A stretch of DNA of 64,000 nt, from contig NZ_JBIOQR010000002.1 in NCBI RefSeq assembly GCF_051713825.1, positions 62,001-126,000 on the forward strand, given 5' to 3'. Below the pieces are notes generated by a model. That model was not told the origin of the DNA, did no database searches, and saw nothing but the letters and a program-made list of their open reading frames with translations. This document shows positions 27,113-34,894 of this stretch, piece after piece (the stretch's first letter is position 1; each line of letters begins with the position of its first letter). Position numbers and translations under genes: made by a program. The stretch is from Enterococcus_K sp051713825. Its GTDB lineage: Bacteria; Bacillota; Bacilli; Lactobacillales; Enterococcaceae.

Positions 27113-27940
27113 ATGAAGCGAGAGACTCCGATGAAGCTCTTATTTAATTTTATTCTACTAATTGGTGTATTTATCTCGATAGTACCCTTTTATTGGATGA
27201 TTGTAATGGCTACCAGAAATACGAACGAAGTGCTGACGTTCCCTCCTAATTTGGTTCCTGGAGGAGAGCTGCTAGGGCATATTAAAACAGTATTTGAAAC
27301 GACTAATTTTGTAGGAGCTTTTAAAAATACAACGTTATTGGCAGTGACCAATACGACTCTTATCCTCTTTTTTGATTCTTTGGCGGGGTTTGCCTTTGCA
27401 AAGTATAAATTTAGAGGGAAAAAACTATTGTTCTCTATCCTGATGGCAACCATGATGATTCCAGGACAATTAACATTGGTTCCTTCATACTCGATTATGG
27501 ATAAACTTGGCTGGATAAATTCTTACAAAGCTTTGATTATTCCTGGGATGGCTAATGCATTTGGGATTTTTTGGATTAAACAATATGCAGAAGATGCTAT
27601 TCCGGATAGCTTAATTGAATCAGCCTACATCGATGGGGCAAGTAATTTTCGGATTTATAGAAGTATTGTCTTACCGATTCTTCGTCCGTCACTAGCGTTT
27701 TTAGGTATTTATACATTCATGGGTACCTGGAATGACTATATGTGGCCATTAATTGTTTTAAATGACCAATCCAAATTTACATTGATGTTGGAGTTGGCAC
27801 AATTGAAAGGCTTATATTCGGTGGATTATTCGTTAGTAATGGCCGGAACTTTATTAGCCACCATTCCGTTATTAGTTATTTTTCTTTTTGGAAGTAAGCA
27901 ACTAATCGCTGGATTGACGGCTGGTGCAGTCAAAGACTAA
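27113..27940 (+). CDS. Sugar ABC transporter permease (MalG-like)
   Basis: About 275 aa, six membrane segments. EAA-loop ESAYIDGASNFRIY with IVLPILRP, and FMGTWNDYMWP typical of MalG-type subunits. Start choice is uncertain: ATG 27113 lies 12 bases after GAAAGGA (27094-27100). TTG 27089 has no ribosome-binding site and ATG 27101 sits directly on it. Completes the importer. Confidence 0.9.
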   Translation: MKRETPMKLLFNFILLIGVFISIVPFYWMIVMATRNTNEVLTFPPNLVPGGELLGHIKTVFETTNFVGAFKNTTLLAVTNTTLILFFDSLAGFAFAKYKFRGKKLLFSILMATMMIPGQLTLVPSYSIMDKLGWINSYKALIIPGMANAFGIFWIKQYAEDAIPDSLIESAYIDGASNFRIYRSIVLPILRPSLAFLGIYTFMGTWNDYMWPLIVLNDQSKFTLMLELAQLKGLYSVDYSLVMAGTLLATIPLLVIFLFGSKQLIAGLTAGAVKD

Positions 27941-27956
27941 AAAGAGGAGGCAGTCT

Positions 27957-28538
27957 ATGTTTCCATCAGATGAAACAAAGTTAAACAAAGCAGCAGATTA
28001 TATAATCCTTGGAGGTTTAATTCTTTTATTCAGTCTCCCCTTATTCACGATTATGCCTGTGTATATAGCTGTTCTAGGTCTATATCTCCAAAAAAATGAT
28101 GATCGGATTTATGTAGCTTTTTTTGAAAATTTAAAAAAGTTTTTTTTTAAAGGGTTGTTGCTAGAGAGCCTGTTAATTTTCTCAATGCTTATTTACTATT
28201 TAAATGCCTCTCTAGAACCGCTACTTCAAAAAAACTGGTATGTCCTTCTTAGGGGAGCGAGTACTTTTTATCTACTTTTAATCCTTTTTGCTGTGTTGCA
28301 AGCAACTATCGGAATGTATTTGGGTTTTCCAAAACTTAACCGCGCATTACTGAGTAAGTGTTTAGCTTTAAGTTTGATTCGGTTGCCGCAAATGTGCTTG
28401 CTAACCTTTCTACTACTAGGGGCACTTGTTGTCCTAACAAAGTTCCCTTTTATGTTACTATTTGTTCCAATCGGACTTGGTTTTTTCCACACCAAGCTAG
28501 TCTATCCTGGATGGAAAAAATACGGTCTTACTAAGTGA
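27957..28538 (+). CDS. DUF624 (YesL-family) membrane protein
   Basis: 193 aa with four to five hydrophobic segments, beginning near residues 15-40 (GGLILLFSLPLFTIMPVYIAV). This size and pattern match the DUF624/YesL proteins often encoded beside cluster B sugar ABC importers. Their function is not established. ATG at 27957 has GAGGAGG upstream and is preferred over the longer frame starting at 27924, which overlaps the permease. Confidence 0.8.
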   Translation: MFPSDETKLNKAADYIILGGLILLFSLPLFTIMPVYIAVLGLYLQKNDDRIYVAFFENLKKFFFKGLLLESLLIFSMLIYYLNASLEPLLQKNWYVLLRGASTFYLLLILFAVLQATIGMYLGFPKLNRALLSKCLALSLIRLPQMCLLTFLLLGALVVLTKFPFMLLFVPIGLGFFHTKLVYPGWKKYGLTK

Positions 28539-28551
28539 AAGAAGAGATTTA

Positions 28552-29688
28552 ATGACTGATACAAGCAAAAACCAAATATTATTACACTATAAAGACGAAT
28601 ATGATAAGTTTCGTGGAGCAACCAATCCACCGATTTATCAATCCTCACTGTTTATTCAAGAAACAAGCTCTAACCATATAGAAGATGAGGGGTATGTCTA
28701 TACACGAATTAGTAATCCTACAACAGCCGTTGCTGAAGAAAAGCTAGCCGCCTTGGAAAACGGAGAACGTGCCTTATGTTTTTCTTCAGGTATGGGTGCT
28801 ATTTCCTCAGGGATTATGCATTTTATTCAAAAAGATAGTCATGTGATTTGTATTGAAACAGCATATGGTCCTGTACGAAATTTTTTAGTTAACTATCTTA
28901 AGAAATTTGGTGTGGAGATTACATTTGTCACTGGAAATAATTTAGAAGAAATAGAACATGCTATGACTGAACAGACAAGTTTAGTCTATCTTGAAAGTCC
29001 ATCAAGTTTTATCTATACCGTTCAAGATTTGTCTGAGGTAGCGAAAATGTGTAAAAAAAGAGGGATTGCGACCATCGTCGATAACTCGTATGCAACCCCT
29101 ATTTTTCAAAATCCTTTAGATTATGGCATTGATTTAGTAGTCCATTCAGCCTCCAAATTTTTAGGTGGTCACAGCGATATTTTGGGTGGCGTGTTAATTG
29201 GTAGAGCAGAGATAGTTGATCCTATGATAGAAGGCGAGCGAGCGTTGTTTGGTGCTGTGATGGATCCACATCAAGCTTGGTTACTAATTCGAGGGATGCG
29301 AACGCTAGATTTACGTTTGATGAAACATCAGGAAACAGCTTTAACTGTTGCTAAATTTTTAGAACAACAAAAAAAAGTAGCACGAGTCTTTTATTTAGGG
29401 TTAGAAAGTCATCCACAATATGAATTAGGTAAAAAACAGTTATCAGGCACCTCTAGTCTGATCAGCATCGTGTTGGATTATCCTGAAGAAATAATTAATC
29501 AGTTTATAGGCAAACTGCACTATTTTCAACATGGTGTGAGTTGGGGTGGCTATGAGAGTTTAATTGCCAAAGTAACGGTCGATAAAACTCAGCCTGGTGT
29601 TCCCGATAATTTGCTTCGAATTCATGTTGGGTTAGAGGATGCCGATTTACTCATTAATGATTTGAAACAAGCACTGGAAATACTGTAA
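28552..29688 (+). CDS. Cys/Met-metabolism PLP-dependent enzyme (gamma-synthase/lyase family)
   Basis: 378 aa of the cystathionine gamma-synthase/gamma-lyase/methionine gamma-lyase family. Seen: the N-terminal NPPIYQSS substrate loop, YTRISNPT, FSSGMGA for PLP phosphate, DNSYATP, and PLP Lys202 in SASKFLGGHSD. The C-terminal RIHVGLED is usual. Which reaction it catalyses cannot be decided by eye. It starts 13 bases after the DUF624 gene and ends at a terminator, so it appears to be the last gene of the beta-galactoside operon, an unexpected partner for sugar uptake. Confidence 0.88.
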   Translation: MTDTSKNQILLHYKDEYDKFRGATNPPIYQSSLFIQETSSNHIEDEGYVYTRISNPTTAVAEEKLAALENGERALCFSSGMGAISSGIMHFIQKDSHVICIETAYGPVRNFLVNYLKKFGVEITFVTGNNLEEIEHAMTEQTSLVYLESPSSFIYTVQDLSEVAKMCKKRGIATIVDNSYATPIFQNPLDYGIDLVVHSASKFLGGHSDILGGVLIGRAEIVDPMIEGERALFGAVMDPHQAWLLIRGMRTLDLRLMKHQETALTVAKFLEQQKKVARVFYLGLESHPQYELGKKQLSGTSSLISIVLDYPEEIINQFIGKLHYFQHGVSWGGYESLIAKVTVDKTQPGVPDNLLRIHVGLEDADLLINDLKQALEIL

Positions 29689-29733
29689 CTAGGCTGTCTA
29701 AGGATTATAGCCTTACTTTTCAGGCAACAAAAA

Positions 29734-29786
29734 AACAGCTTACAAAGTCAGATGAAAAATCTGATTTTTGTAGACTTGTTTTTTTA
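29734..29786 (+). terminator. Terminator of the lacZ operon
   Basis: A long, slightly imperfect stem (about 29734-29752 with 29759-29780) around TCAGAT/ATCTGA is followed by seven T residues. Confidence 0.75.
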
Positions 29787-29875
29787 TCCAAAAGTAATCC
29801 AGTCTTTTCTTTTCACAAGAATCTGTTATATACTAGGTAATAGTGAGTAATCGTTTGTGAGGTGAGAAAATTAAA

Positions 29876-30658
29876 ATGAGAAAAGCAGATATAAGAAGAC
29901 AAGAAATTATCCGAATCCTAAGTGAAAATCCGATAATGTCTGTGGCTGAATTAGCAGAATACCTAGATGTAACAACAGAAACCATTAGAAATGATTTGAA
30001 ATCTTCTCAGTTGCTTGAAAAAGTGGTTCAAGCGCATGGAAGTGTGGCTTTATCACATACAACTTCTTCAAGAGAAGTCCCGTATTCCTTTAGAAAAGAG
30101 ATTAATGCGAAGGTCAAAAGGAAAATTGCAGAGGAAGCTTGTCAGTTGATTCATCCTCAACAAGTGATTGTCATTGAGCACAATAGTCTTTCAGTTATGT
30201 TGGTTCACACACTTAGTCAATATCCGCAGTTGGTTAGTGGGGTGACAATCATCACGAATTCTTTTAGTATCATGAATTATGTTCAAGAAAATAAGCTACC
30301 CCTTCATGTAGTATTTCTTGGTGGGGAGTTCAATTTAAGTCAGGAAAATTCATTTGGCTCAACTACGATTCGCCAAATGAAAGAACTAAAGGCGGATATC
30401 GCGTTTATGAGTCCTGGGGCTATGAATGAAGACTTAGAGGTTATGTCGTATAAGGAACAGGATGCCGATTTACAAAATGAAATCATGCGAAACGCACAAA
30501 AAAGAGTATTGTTGGTTGAAAAAATTAAGTATCCTAGTATCGCTATGTGGCGTGTCAATACCGCCATTGATTATGATGTAATCATTACAGAAATTAAGTT
30601 TTCTGATGAGCAACGGAAGATATTAGAGGCTAACAAGGTCACTATTTTAACCGTTTAA
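29876..30658 (+). CDS. DeoR-family transcriptional regulator
   Basis: 260 aa. N-terminal HTH with the DeoR pattern (RRQEIIRILSENPIMSVAELAEYLDVTTETIRNDL), then the sugar-phosphate-sensing domain of the DeoR C-terminal type (VIEHNSLSVML, ITNSFSIMNY, FLGGEFN, FMSPGAMNE). Such proteins usually repress sugar or nucleoside catabolic genes and respond to a phosphorylated intermediate. The nearest candidate target is the nucleoside hydrolase/PTS operon at 31161-34791, separated only by the repeat element. Confidence 0.9.
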   Translation: MRKADIRRQEIIRILSENPIMSVAELAEYLDVTTETIRNDLKSSQLLEKVVQAHGSVALSHTTSSREVPYSFRKEINAKVKRKIAEEACQLIHPQQVIVIEHNSLSVMLVHTLSQYPQLVSGVTIITNSFSIMNYVQENKLPLHVVFLGGEFNLSQENSFGSTTIRQMKELKADIAFMSPGAMNEDLEVMSYKEQDADLQNEIMRNAQKRVLLVEKIKYPSIAMWRVNTAIDYDVIITEIKFSDEQRKILEANKVTILTV

Positions 30659-30662
30659 TAAA

Positions 30663-31050
30663 GAGGTCGGGACAGAAGCGTTTCGCTTCGAGAACCAGAT
30701 AGGTACAGTGCAACATCAATAAGAACCATCTGCTCTAGCATGTGACCTACAGAGAAGTTGCTGAGAACGGAACAACGGCCTTCAATTCTTAAGGTGTTTC
30801 ACCTTTAGAGATTGATGAGATCGGAGTCTTTTTGCGCAGTGAAGACCTTCAACTCTAGCATGTCTCATGCGTAGAAGTTGTTGAGAGCGGAACAACGTCC
30901 TTCAATTCTTAAGGTGTTTCACCTTTAGAGATTGATGAGATCGGAGTATGGTTTTTACGTAGTGAAGATGGAGGTACTTCTATGCCTATTATTTATTCTG
31001 ATAAAAGGAATTTGGGACATAACTTTTTGAGTTATTCCCAAATTCCTTTT
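30663..31050 (+). repeat. Intergenic repeat element, copy B (plus orientation)
   Basis: About 390 non-coding bases. It starts GAGGTCGGGACA with a GAAGCG/CGCTTC hairpin at about 30674-30689. Then come two tandem units of 120 bp (starting about 30724 and 30844) that share the stretches AGAAGTTG, GGAACAACG and CCTTCAATTCTTAAGGTG. It ends in the GGGACATAACT hairpin. It matches the inverted element at 15549-15847 in start, core and end. No ORF of interest lies inside. Confidence 0.85.
31005..31049 (+). terminator. Terminator hairpin closing repeat copy B
   Basis: Stem of about 19 bp with a few mismatches (AAGGAATTTGGGACATAACT paired with AGTTATTCCCAAATTCCTT), followed by a T-rich run. Probably ends the DeoR-gene transcript. 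Confidence 0.75.
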
Positions 31051-31104
31051 ATTTTTTTGTAAAAACCAAAATCTATTTGACTTAAACCAAATTTTAGATT
31101 ATTC

Positions 31105-31126
31105 TATAATGGAGAAAGCGCTTAAA
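31105..31126 (+). promoter_or_regulatory. -10 box and cre-like site before the nucleoside hydrolase operon
   Basis: TATAAT lies at 31105-31110. Directly downstream, at 31113-31126, AGAAAGCGCTTAAA resembles the CcpA catabolite-repression (cre) consensus TGAAARCGYTTWNN with one mismatch at the first base. The -35 is not clear. The position suggests CcpA would block transcription in the presence of preferred sugars. Confidence 0.5.
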
Positions 31127-31160
31127 CTCGAAATGTCGAAGGAATGAGAGGATTTTTACA

Positions 31161-32090
31161 ATGAACAATAGTCAGATTATCAAACAACTAGAGAAGCCAG
31201 TGGGCAAAATTGATGTGGTCTTAGACACCGATACATTTAATGAGATTGATGATCAGTATGCATTAGCATATATGATTCAATCAGAAGATCGATTTAATAT
31301 TTTAGGCGTGTATGCAGCCCCATTTTTAAACCATCATTCGAGAAGTCCTGAAGAAGGTATGGAGAAAAGTTATGAGGAAATTTTAAATGTTTATGCCCTA
31401 TTAAATCGTCCGGAATTTAAAGAAATAACGTTTAAAGGCTCAACTGATTTTTTAGTGAATCATGAAGCCCAGTCTTCAGACGCGGTTCAACACTTGATTC
31501 ATACTGCTTTAGAACATAGTCCAGAGCATCCTCTATATGTGATTGGAATAGCTGCAGCAACAAACATTGCGACAGCTATTTTGTTAGAACCCAAAATTGC
31601 TGAGAATATTGTTGTTTTATGGCTTGGAGGATTGGGGTATGAATGGCACAACAATCTGTCGTTCAATTGTCGCCAGGACTTAGTTGCTGCACGCGTGTTG
31701 TTAGATACACCGATGCCATTAGTCCAATTTCCTGGGATGGGGGTTATTTCGGCCTTTTCAACGAATGGTCCTGAATTAGAATATTGGTTACGCGGCAAAA
31801 ATAGTTTCTGTGATTATATGGTTGAGAAAACAAAAAAAGAAGCTCAAATAACAAATTTGAGAAATGGTGGAAAAGTTTGGTCTAGAGCCTTATGGGATGT
31901 TGTGCCAATCGGTTGGTTGCTGAGTGAGGACTTCATGAAGGATAAACTCGTTCATAGTCCGATTATGCAAGATAATCATTATTATAGCCAAGATTTTAGA
32001 CGTCATTTTATTAAATATGTGTACTTTGTTGAAAGAGACAAATTGATGGAGGATCTGTTTGAGAAATTATCTACTATAACTAGTATCTAG
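31161..32090 (+). CDS. Inosine/uridine-preferring nucleoside hydrolase family protein
   Basis: 309 aa. The calcium- and ribose-binding Asp cluster is DTDTFNEIDD at residues 22-31, with IGIAAATNIA in the central sheet and LWLGG near residue 155. This is the IUNH subfamily whose signature reads DTDxxNEIDDQ rather than DTDPGIDDA. Such enzymes cleave N-glycosidic bonds of ribonucleosides or related compounds. AGGAATGAGAGG precedes the ATG. First gene of an operon with PTS EIIBC, EIIA and a P-loop kinase, an unusual setting that hints at a different N- or O-ribosyl substrate (inference). Confidence 0.85.
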   Translation: MNNSQIIKQLEKPVGKIDVVLDTDTFNEIDDQYALAYMIQSEDRFNILGVYAAPFLNHHSRSPEEGMEKSYEEILNVYALLNRPEFKEITFKGSTDFLVNHEAQSSDAVQHLIHTALEHSPEHPLYVIGIAAATNIATAILLEPKIAENIVVLWLGGLGYEWHNNLSFNCRQDLVAARVLLDTPMPLVQFPGMGVISAFSTNGPELEYWLRGKNSFCDYMVEKTKKEAQITNLRNGGKVWSRALWDVVPIGWLLSEDFMKDKLVHSPIMQDNHYYSQDFRRHFIKYVYFVERDKLMEDLFEKLSTITSI

Positions 32091-32108
32091 AGGAGGAGTG
32101 ACTAAGAG

Positions 32109-33533
32109 ATGGGAAAATATGATTCTTTGAATGAATTCATTATTAAAAATGTTGGTGGCGACGACAATATTATTGCTTTGACGCACTGTATAACGAGGCT
32201 CCGATTTACACTAAAGGATGACAGCTTAGTTGATAGAGAAGCTTTGATTGGTAACGATCAAGTCATGACTGCTCAGTCTTCAAATGGTCAGTATCAAGTG
32301 GTGGTAGGAATGCAAGTGGGTGAAATCTACCAAGAGCTACTACCCAAATTATCAATCTCAAGTGCGCAAGAGATTGACGCAAGCACGCTTGAAAGTAAAG
32401 AAGTCAAAGATAACAAGACTTTACTGAATCGTTTCATTGATACGATTACTAAGATTATCACGCCAACCATGAACGTGATGATTGGCTGCTCTTTAATCTT
32501 AGGCGTGCAATCCTTACTCGTTGCTTTTAAGTTTATCAGTCCGGGAGACGGAACCTTTGTGATTTTAAATTCTATCGGGTATGCTTTGTTCACCTTCTTT
32601 CCAATTATTCTAGGCTATACGAGTTCAAAAACATTCGGCTCAGATCCCTTTATCGGTATGATTGTTGGGGCGTCACTAGTCTTTCCCAATCTTTCTCCTG
32701 ATTTGACGGGATCAAACTCTCTCTACCAATTGTTCAGTGGCTCCATTTTCCAAACAGATATCCATAGTACTTTTTTAGGGATACCGATTATTTTTCCTGA
32801 AAATGGCTATACGTCAACTGTTATTCCAATCATTCTATCGATGTTTTTCATTTCAAAACTAGAACGAGTGGTCAAAAATTATATTCCAAAATCACTCCAT
32901 TTTACATTTGTGCCTTTCTTAACTCTTTTAATCGGAGTCCCAGCAACCCTATTAGTATTTGGTCCGATTGCCAATATTGGCAGCAGTTTGATTTCTAGTG
33001 CGATTTTAGCCTTGTTTAGCTTCTCGCCAATTGTCGCGGCCTTATTTATCGGCAGTCTCTATACGCCACTAGTTATTTTAGGACTTCATTGGCCTCTTGT
33101 AGCAATTGGTATAAACAACTTAGCAACAACCGGCTCAGATTACTTATTACCCATGATTTTTACTGCTCCTTTAGCGCAGATGGCTGTTGTATTCGCTGTC
33201 TATCTACGAACCAAAAATCCAGATGTTAAGAAAATTTGTATTCCAGCAATGATTTCTGACTTTTTCTGTATTATTGAACCGTCAATCTATGGGATTACCT
33301 TACCTGTGAAGAAAAGGTTTGTGTTTACTTGTATTGGAACCGCAGTGGGTGCACTGATTATTGCTGTGATGGGCGTGCATAATTTTGCCAGTACCATTGG
33401 TGTTTTAGGTATTGGGGGATTCATTAATCCACAAACGGGAAATGCTTCATTTGTACTGATTGCCACAATAGCTAGTCTAGCAACGATGGCCATTTCCTTC
33501 TTGCTGACATTTTTCACTTTTCAAGAAGCATGA
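32109..33533 (+). CDS. PTS transporter EIIBC (glucose/glucoside superfamily)
   Basis: 474 aa. N-terminal EIIB with phospho-acceptor Cys27 in THCITRLRF, linker to about residue 105, then an EIIC membrane domain of about ten segments. The sequence LHWPLVAIG and IIEPSIYGITLP motifs belong to the beta-glucoside/sucrose-type EIIC family. No EIIA is fused; it is supplied by the gene at 33655. GAGGAGTG lies upstream, 18 bases after the hydrolase stop. It imports and phosphorylates a sugar or sugar-like substrate that cannot be named from sequence. Confidence 0.92.
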   Translation: MGKYDSLNEFIIKNVGGDDNIIALTHCITRLRFTLKDDSLVDREALIGNDQVMTAQSSNGQYQVVVGMQVGEIYQELLPKLSISSAQEIDASTLESKEVKDNKTLLNRFIDTITKIITPTMNVMIGCSLILGVQSLLVAFKFISPGDGTFVILNSIGYALFTFFPIILGYTSSKTFGSDPFIGMIVGASLVFPNLSPDLTGSNSLYQLFSGSIFQTDIHSTFLGIPIIFPENGYTSTVIPIILSMFFISKLERVVKNYIPKSLHFTFVPFLTLLIGVPATLLVFGPIANIGSSLISSAILALFSFSPIVAALFIGSLYTPLVILGLHWPLVAIGINNLATTGSDYLLPMIFTAPLAQMAVVFAVYLRTKNPDVKKICIPAMISDFFCIIEPSIYGITLPVKKRFVFTCIGTAVGALIIAVMGVHNFASTIGVLGIGGFINPQTGNASFVLIATIASLATMAISFLLTFFTFQEA

Positions 33534-33588
33534 GTAAAAGGATGGTTGTATAGATGATAGGCCACCCGATTTTTGGCCAATTAATTAG

Positions 33589-33634
33589 GGAATTCAAAGG
33601 AGAGTAGGAGATTTCTTGCTCTTCTTTGAATTCC
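33589..33634 (+). promoter_or_regulatory. Intercistronic stem-loop between EIIBC and EIIA
   Basis: Perfect 11-bp stem GGAATTCAAAG (33589-33599) with CTTTGAATTCC (33624-33634), extended inward by GAGAG/CTCTT pairs. The EIIA ribosome-binding site GAGGAGG lies a few bases downstream. No T-run, so more likely an mRNA stability or processing element than a terminator. Confidence 0.55.
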
Positions 33635-33654
33635 ATTTTAGAGGAGGAAAATCA

Positions 33655-34119
33655 ATGTTTGAAAAATTTAGAAAAAAGAAAGAGACGGTCATTTCTAAGC
33701 CCGTACAAGGCAAACTCATTCCCCTAGCTGAGGTCGAAGATGCCGTCTTTTCAACGGGTTTGATGGGCTTTGGTTTTGCGGTGATTCCAACAGAAGGCGA
33801 AATATATGCGCCTACCACAGGGACGATTACCAGTATCTTTTCAACTAAGCATGCGATTACAATGACAACAACAAACGGCCTCGAGCTACTCATCCATATG
33901 GGCATTGATACGGTTGAATTAAACGGCGAAGGGATCACCTCCCTTGTTGAAGTAGGTGATAAGGTAACAGCTACCACAAAAATTGCGGTGATTGATTTAG
34001 ATTTATTAACTCAACGCGAGAAAAAGACGGATATTATTGTTGTCTTTTTGAATATAACTCCTGAGCAAAAAGAAAAATTTGATTTGTCTGGGATCACGCC
34101 AATCGCTGTTTTATCATGA
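33655..34119 (+). CDS. PTS glucose-family EIIA protein
   Basis: 154 aa, free-standing EIIA-Glc-like protein. Active-site His81 in LLIHMGIDTVELNG, assisting His66 in STKHAI, and the entrance PVQGKLIPLAEVEDAVFS are all present. ATG at 33655 has GAGGAGG nine bases upstream; the longer frame from 33616 runs through the hairpin and is rejected. It passes phosphate from HPr to the EIIB domain of the preceding gene. Confidence 0.93.
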   Translation: MFEKFRKKKETVISKPVQGKLIPLAEVEDAVFSTGLMGFGFAVIPTEGEIYAPTTGTITSIFSTKHAITMTTTNGLELLIHMGIDTVELNGEGITSLVEVGDKVTATTKIAVIDLDLLTQREKKTDIIVVFLNITPEQKEKFDLSGITPIAVLS

Positions 34120-34230
34120 ATATTTCAGCTAGTATTCCAACCTTTTTGACAGTAAAATAGACTTATTCTACGAGGAGCTAGTGCGTTTAGGTCTCCTCAA
34201 AAATTATCTATATTGGGAGGAGACTACCTC

Positions 34231-34791
34231 ATGAAGCCTAGAATCACTCTAATTACAGGTTCGCCAGGAACTGGGAAATCAACCGTTTCAGCGAATGTCG
34301 CAAATCTCAGTGTGCGGGAAAAAAGTATTCATTTGCACACGGATGACTTTTATCATTATTTGAAAAAAGGCGCTGTTTTGCCACACTTACCCGAAGCACA
34401 AAAACAAAATGAAGTCGTGACAGATGCGATTGTTAAAACAGCGCGCCATTTTGCCGAAAGCGGCTATGATGTAGTAGTGGATGGCATTATCGGCCCTTGG
34501 TTCATCAAACCCTGGGAAGAATTAGCCTTGGCTGGTATTGAAGTGAATTATTTTATATTGAGAGCAACCAAAGAAGAGACACTTAGACGGGCTGTTACAC
34601 GAGAAAAACTGTCAGATAGGGAAAATGCCACACTTGTCGAGCAGATGTGGGGGCAGTTTAGTCAGTTAGGAAACTATGAGGCTCATGTAATTGAAACCAC
34701 TGATTTGACTATCGACCAAACTGTGACAGCTGTTTTGCATACTATCGGTAATCCGCCATTTCTTCTCTCATATAATAGTAGAAAAAATTAG
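34231..34791 (+). CDS. Small P-loop kinase (uridine/shikimate kinase-like)
   Basis: 186 aa. Walker A GSPGTGKST at residues 10-18, an HTDDFYHYL stretch after strand 2 as in uridine/phosphoribulokinase- and AAA_33-type small-molecule kinases, VVVDGIIGPW at strand 3, and a RAVTREKLSDRE lid. ATG 34231 has GGGAGGAG upstream. Probably phosphorylates a small metabolite released by the hydrolase (inference). The real substrate is unknown; a nucleotide-free sugar or nucleoside fits the context. Confidence 0.75.
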   Translation: MKPRITLITGSPGTGKSTVSANVANLSVREKSIHLHTDDFYHYLKKGAVLPHLPEAQKQNEVVTDAIVKTARHFAESGYDVVVDGIIGPWFIKPWEELALAGIEVNYFILRATKEETLRRAVTREKLSDRENATLVEQMWGQFSQLGNYEAHVIETTDLTIDQTVTAVLHTIGNPPFLLSYNSRKN

Positions 34792-34799
34792 TTTCTACA

Positions 34800-34855
34800 A
34801 AAAAGCGTGTGCGATTGTCTGCCTTGGCTTGGGCAAATAATCGTGCACGCTTTTT
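34800..34855. terminator. Terminator, possibly bidirectional
   Basis: Stem AAAAAGCGTGTGCGATT (34800-34816) with AATCGTGCACGCTTTTT (34839-34855), plus an inner TGCC/GGCA pairing. It ends the PTS operon and can also end the leftward Rgg-like gene. Confidence 0.85.
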
Positions 34856-34894
34856 AGAAAGGGCAGGGATATTCCTTAGTTTAGTCATGATCTC

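Noticed and set aside
33594..33977. 127-codon minus-strand frame
   Set aside because: Lies antisense to the EIIA gene, whose active-site histidines and ribosome-binding site are clear; composition is that of a shadow frame.
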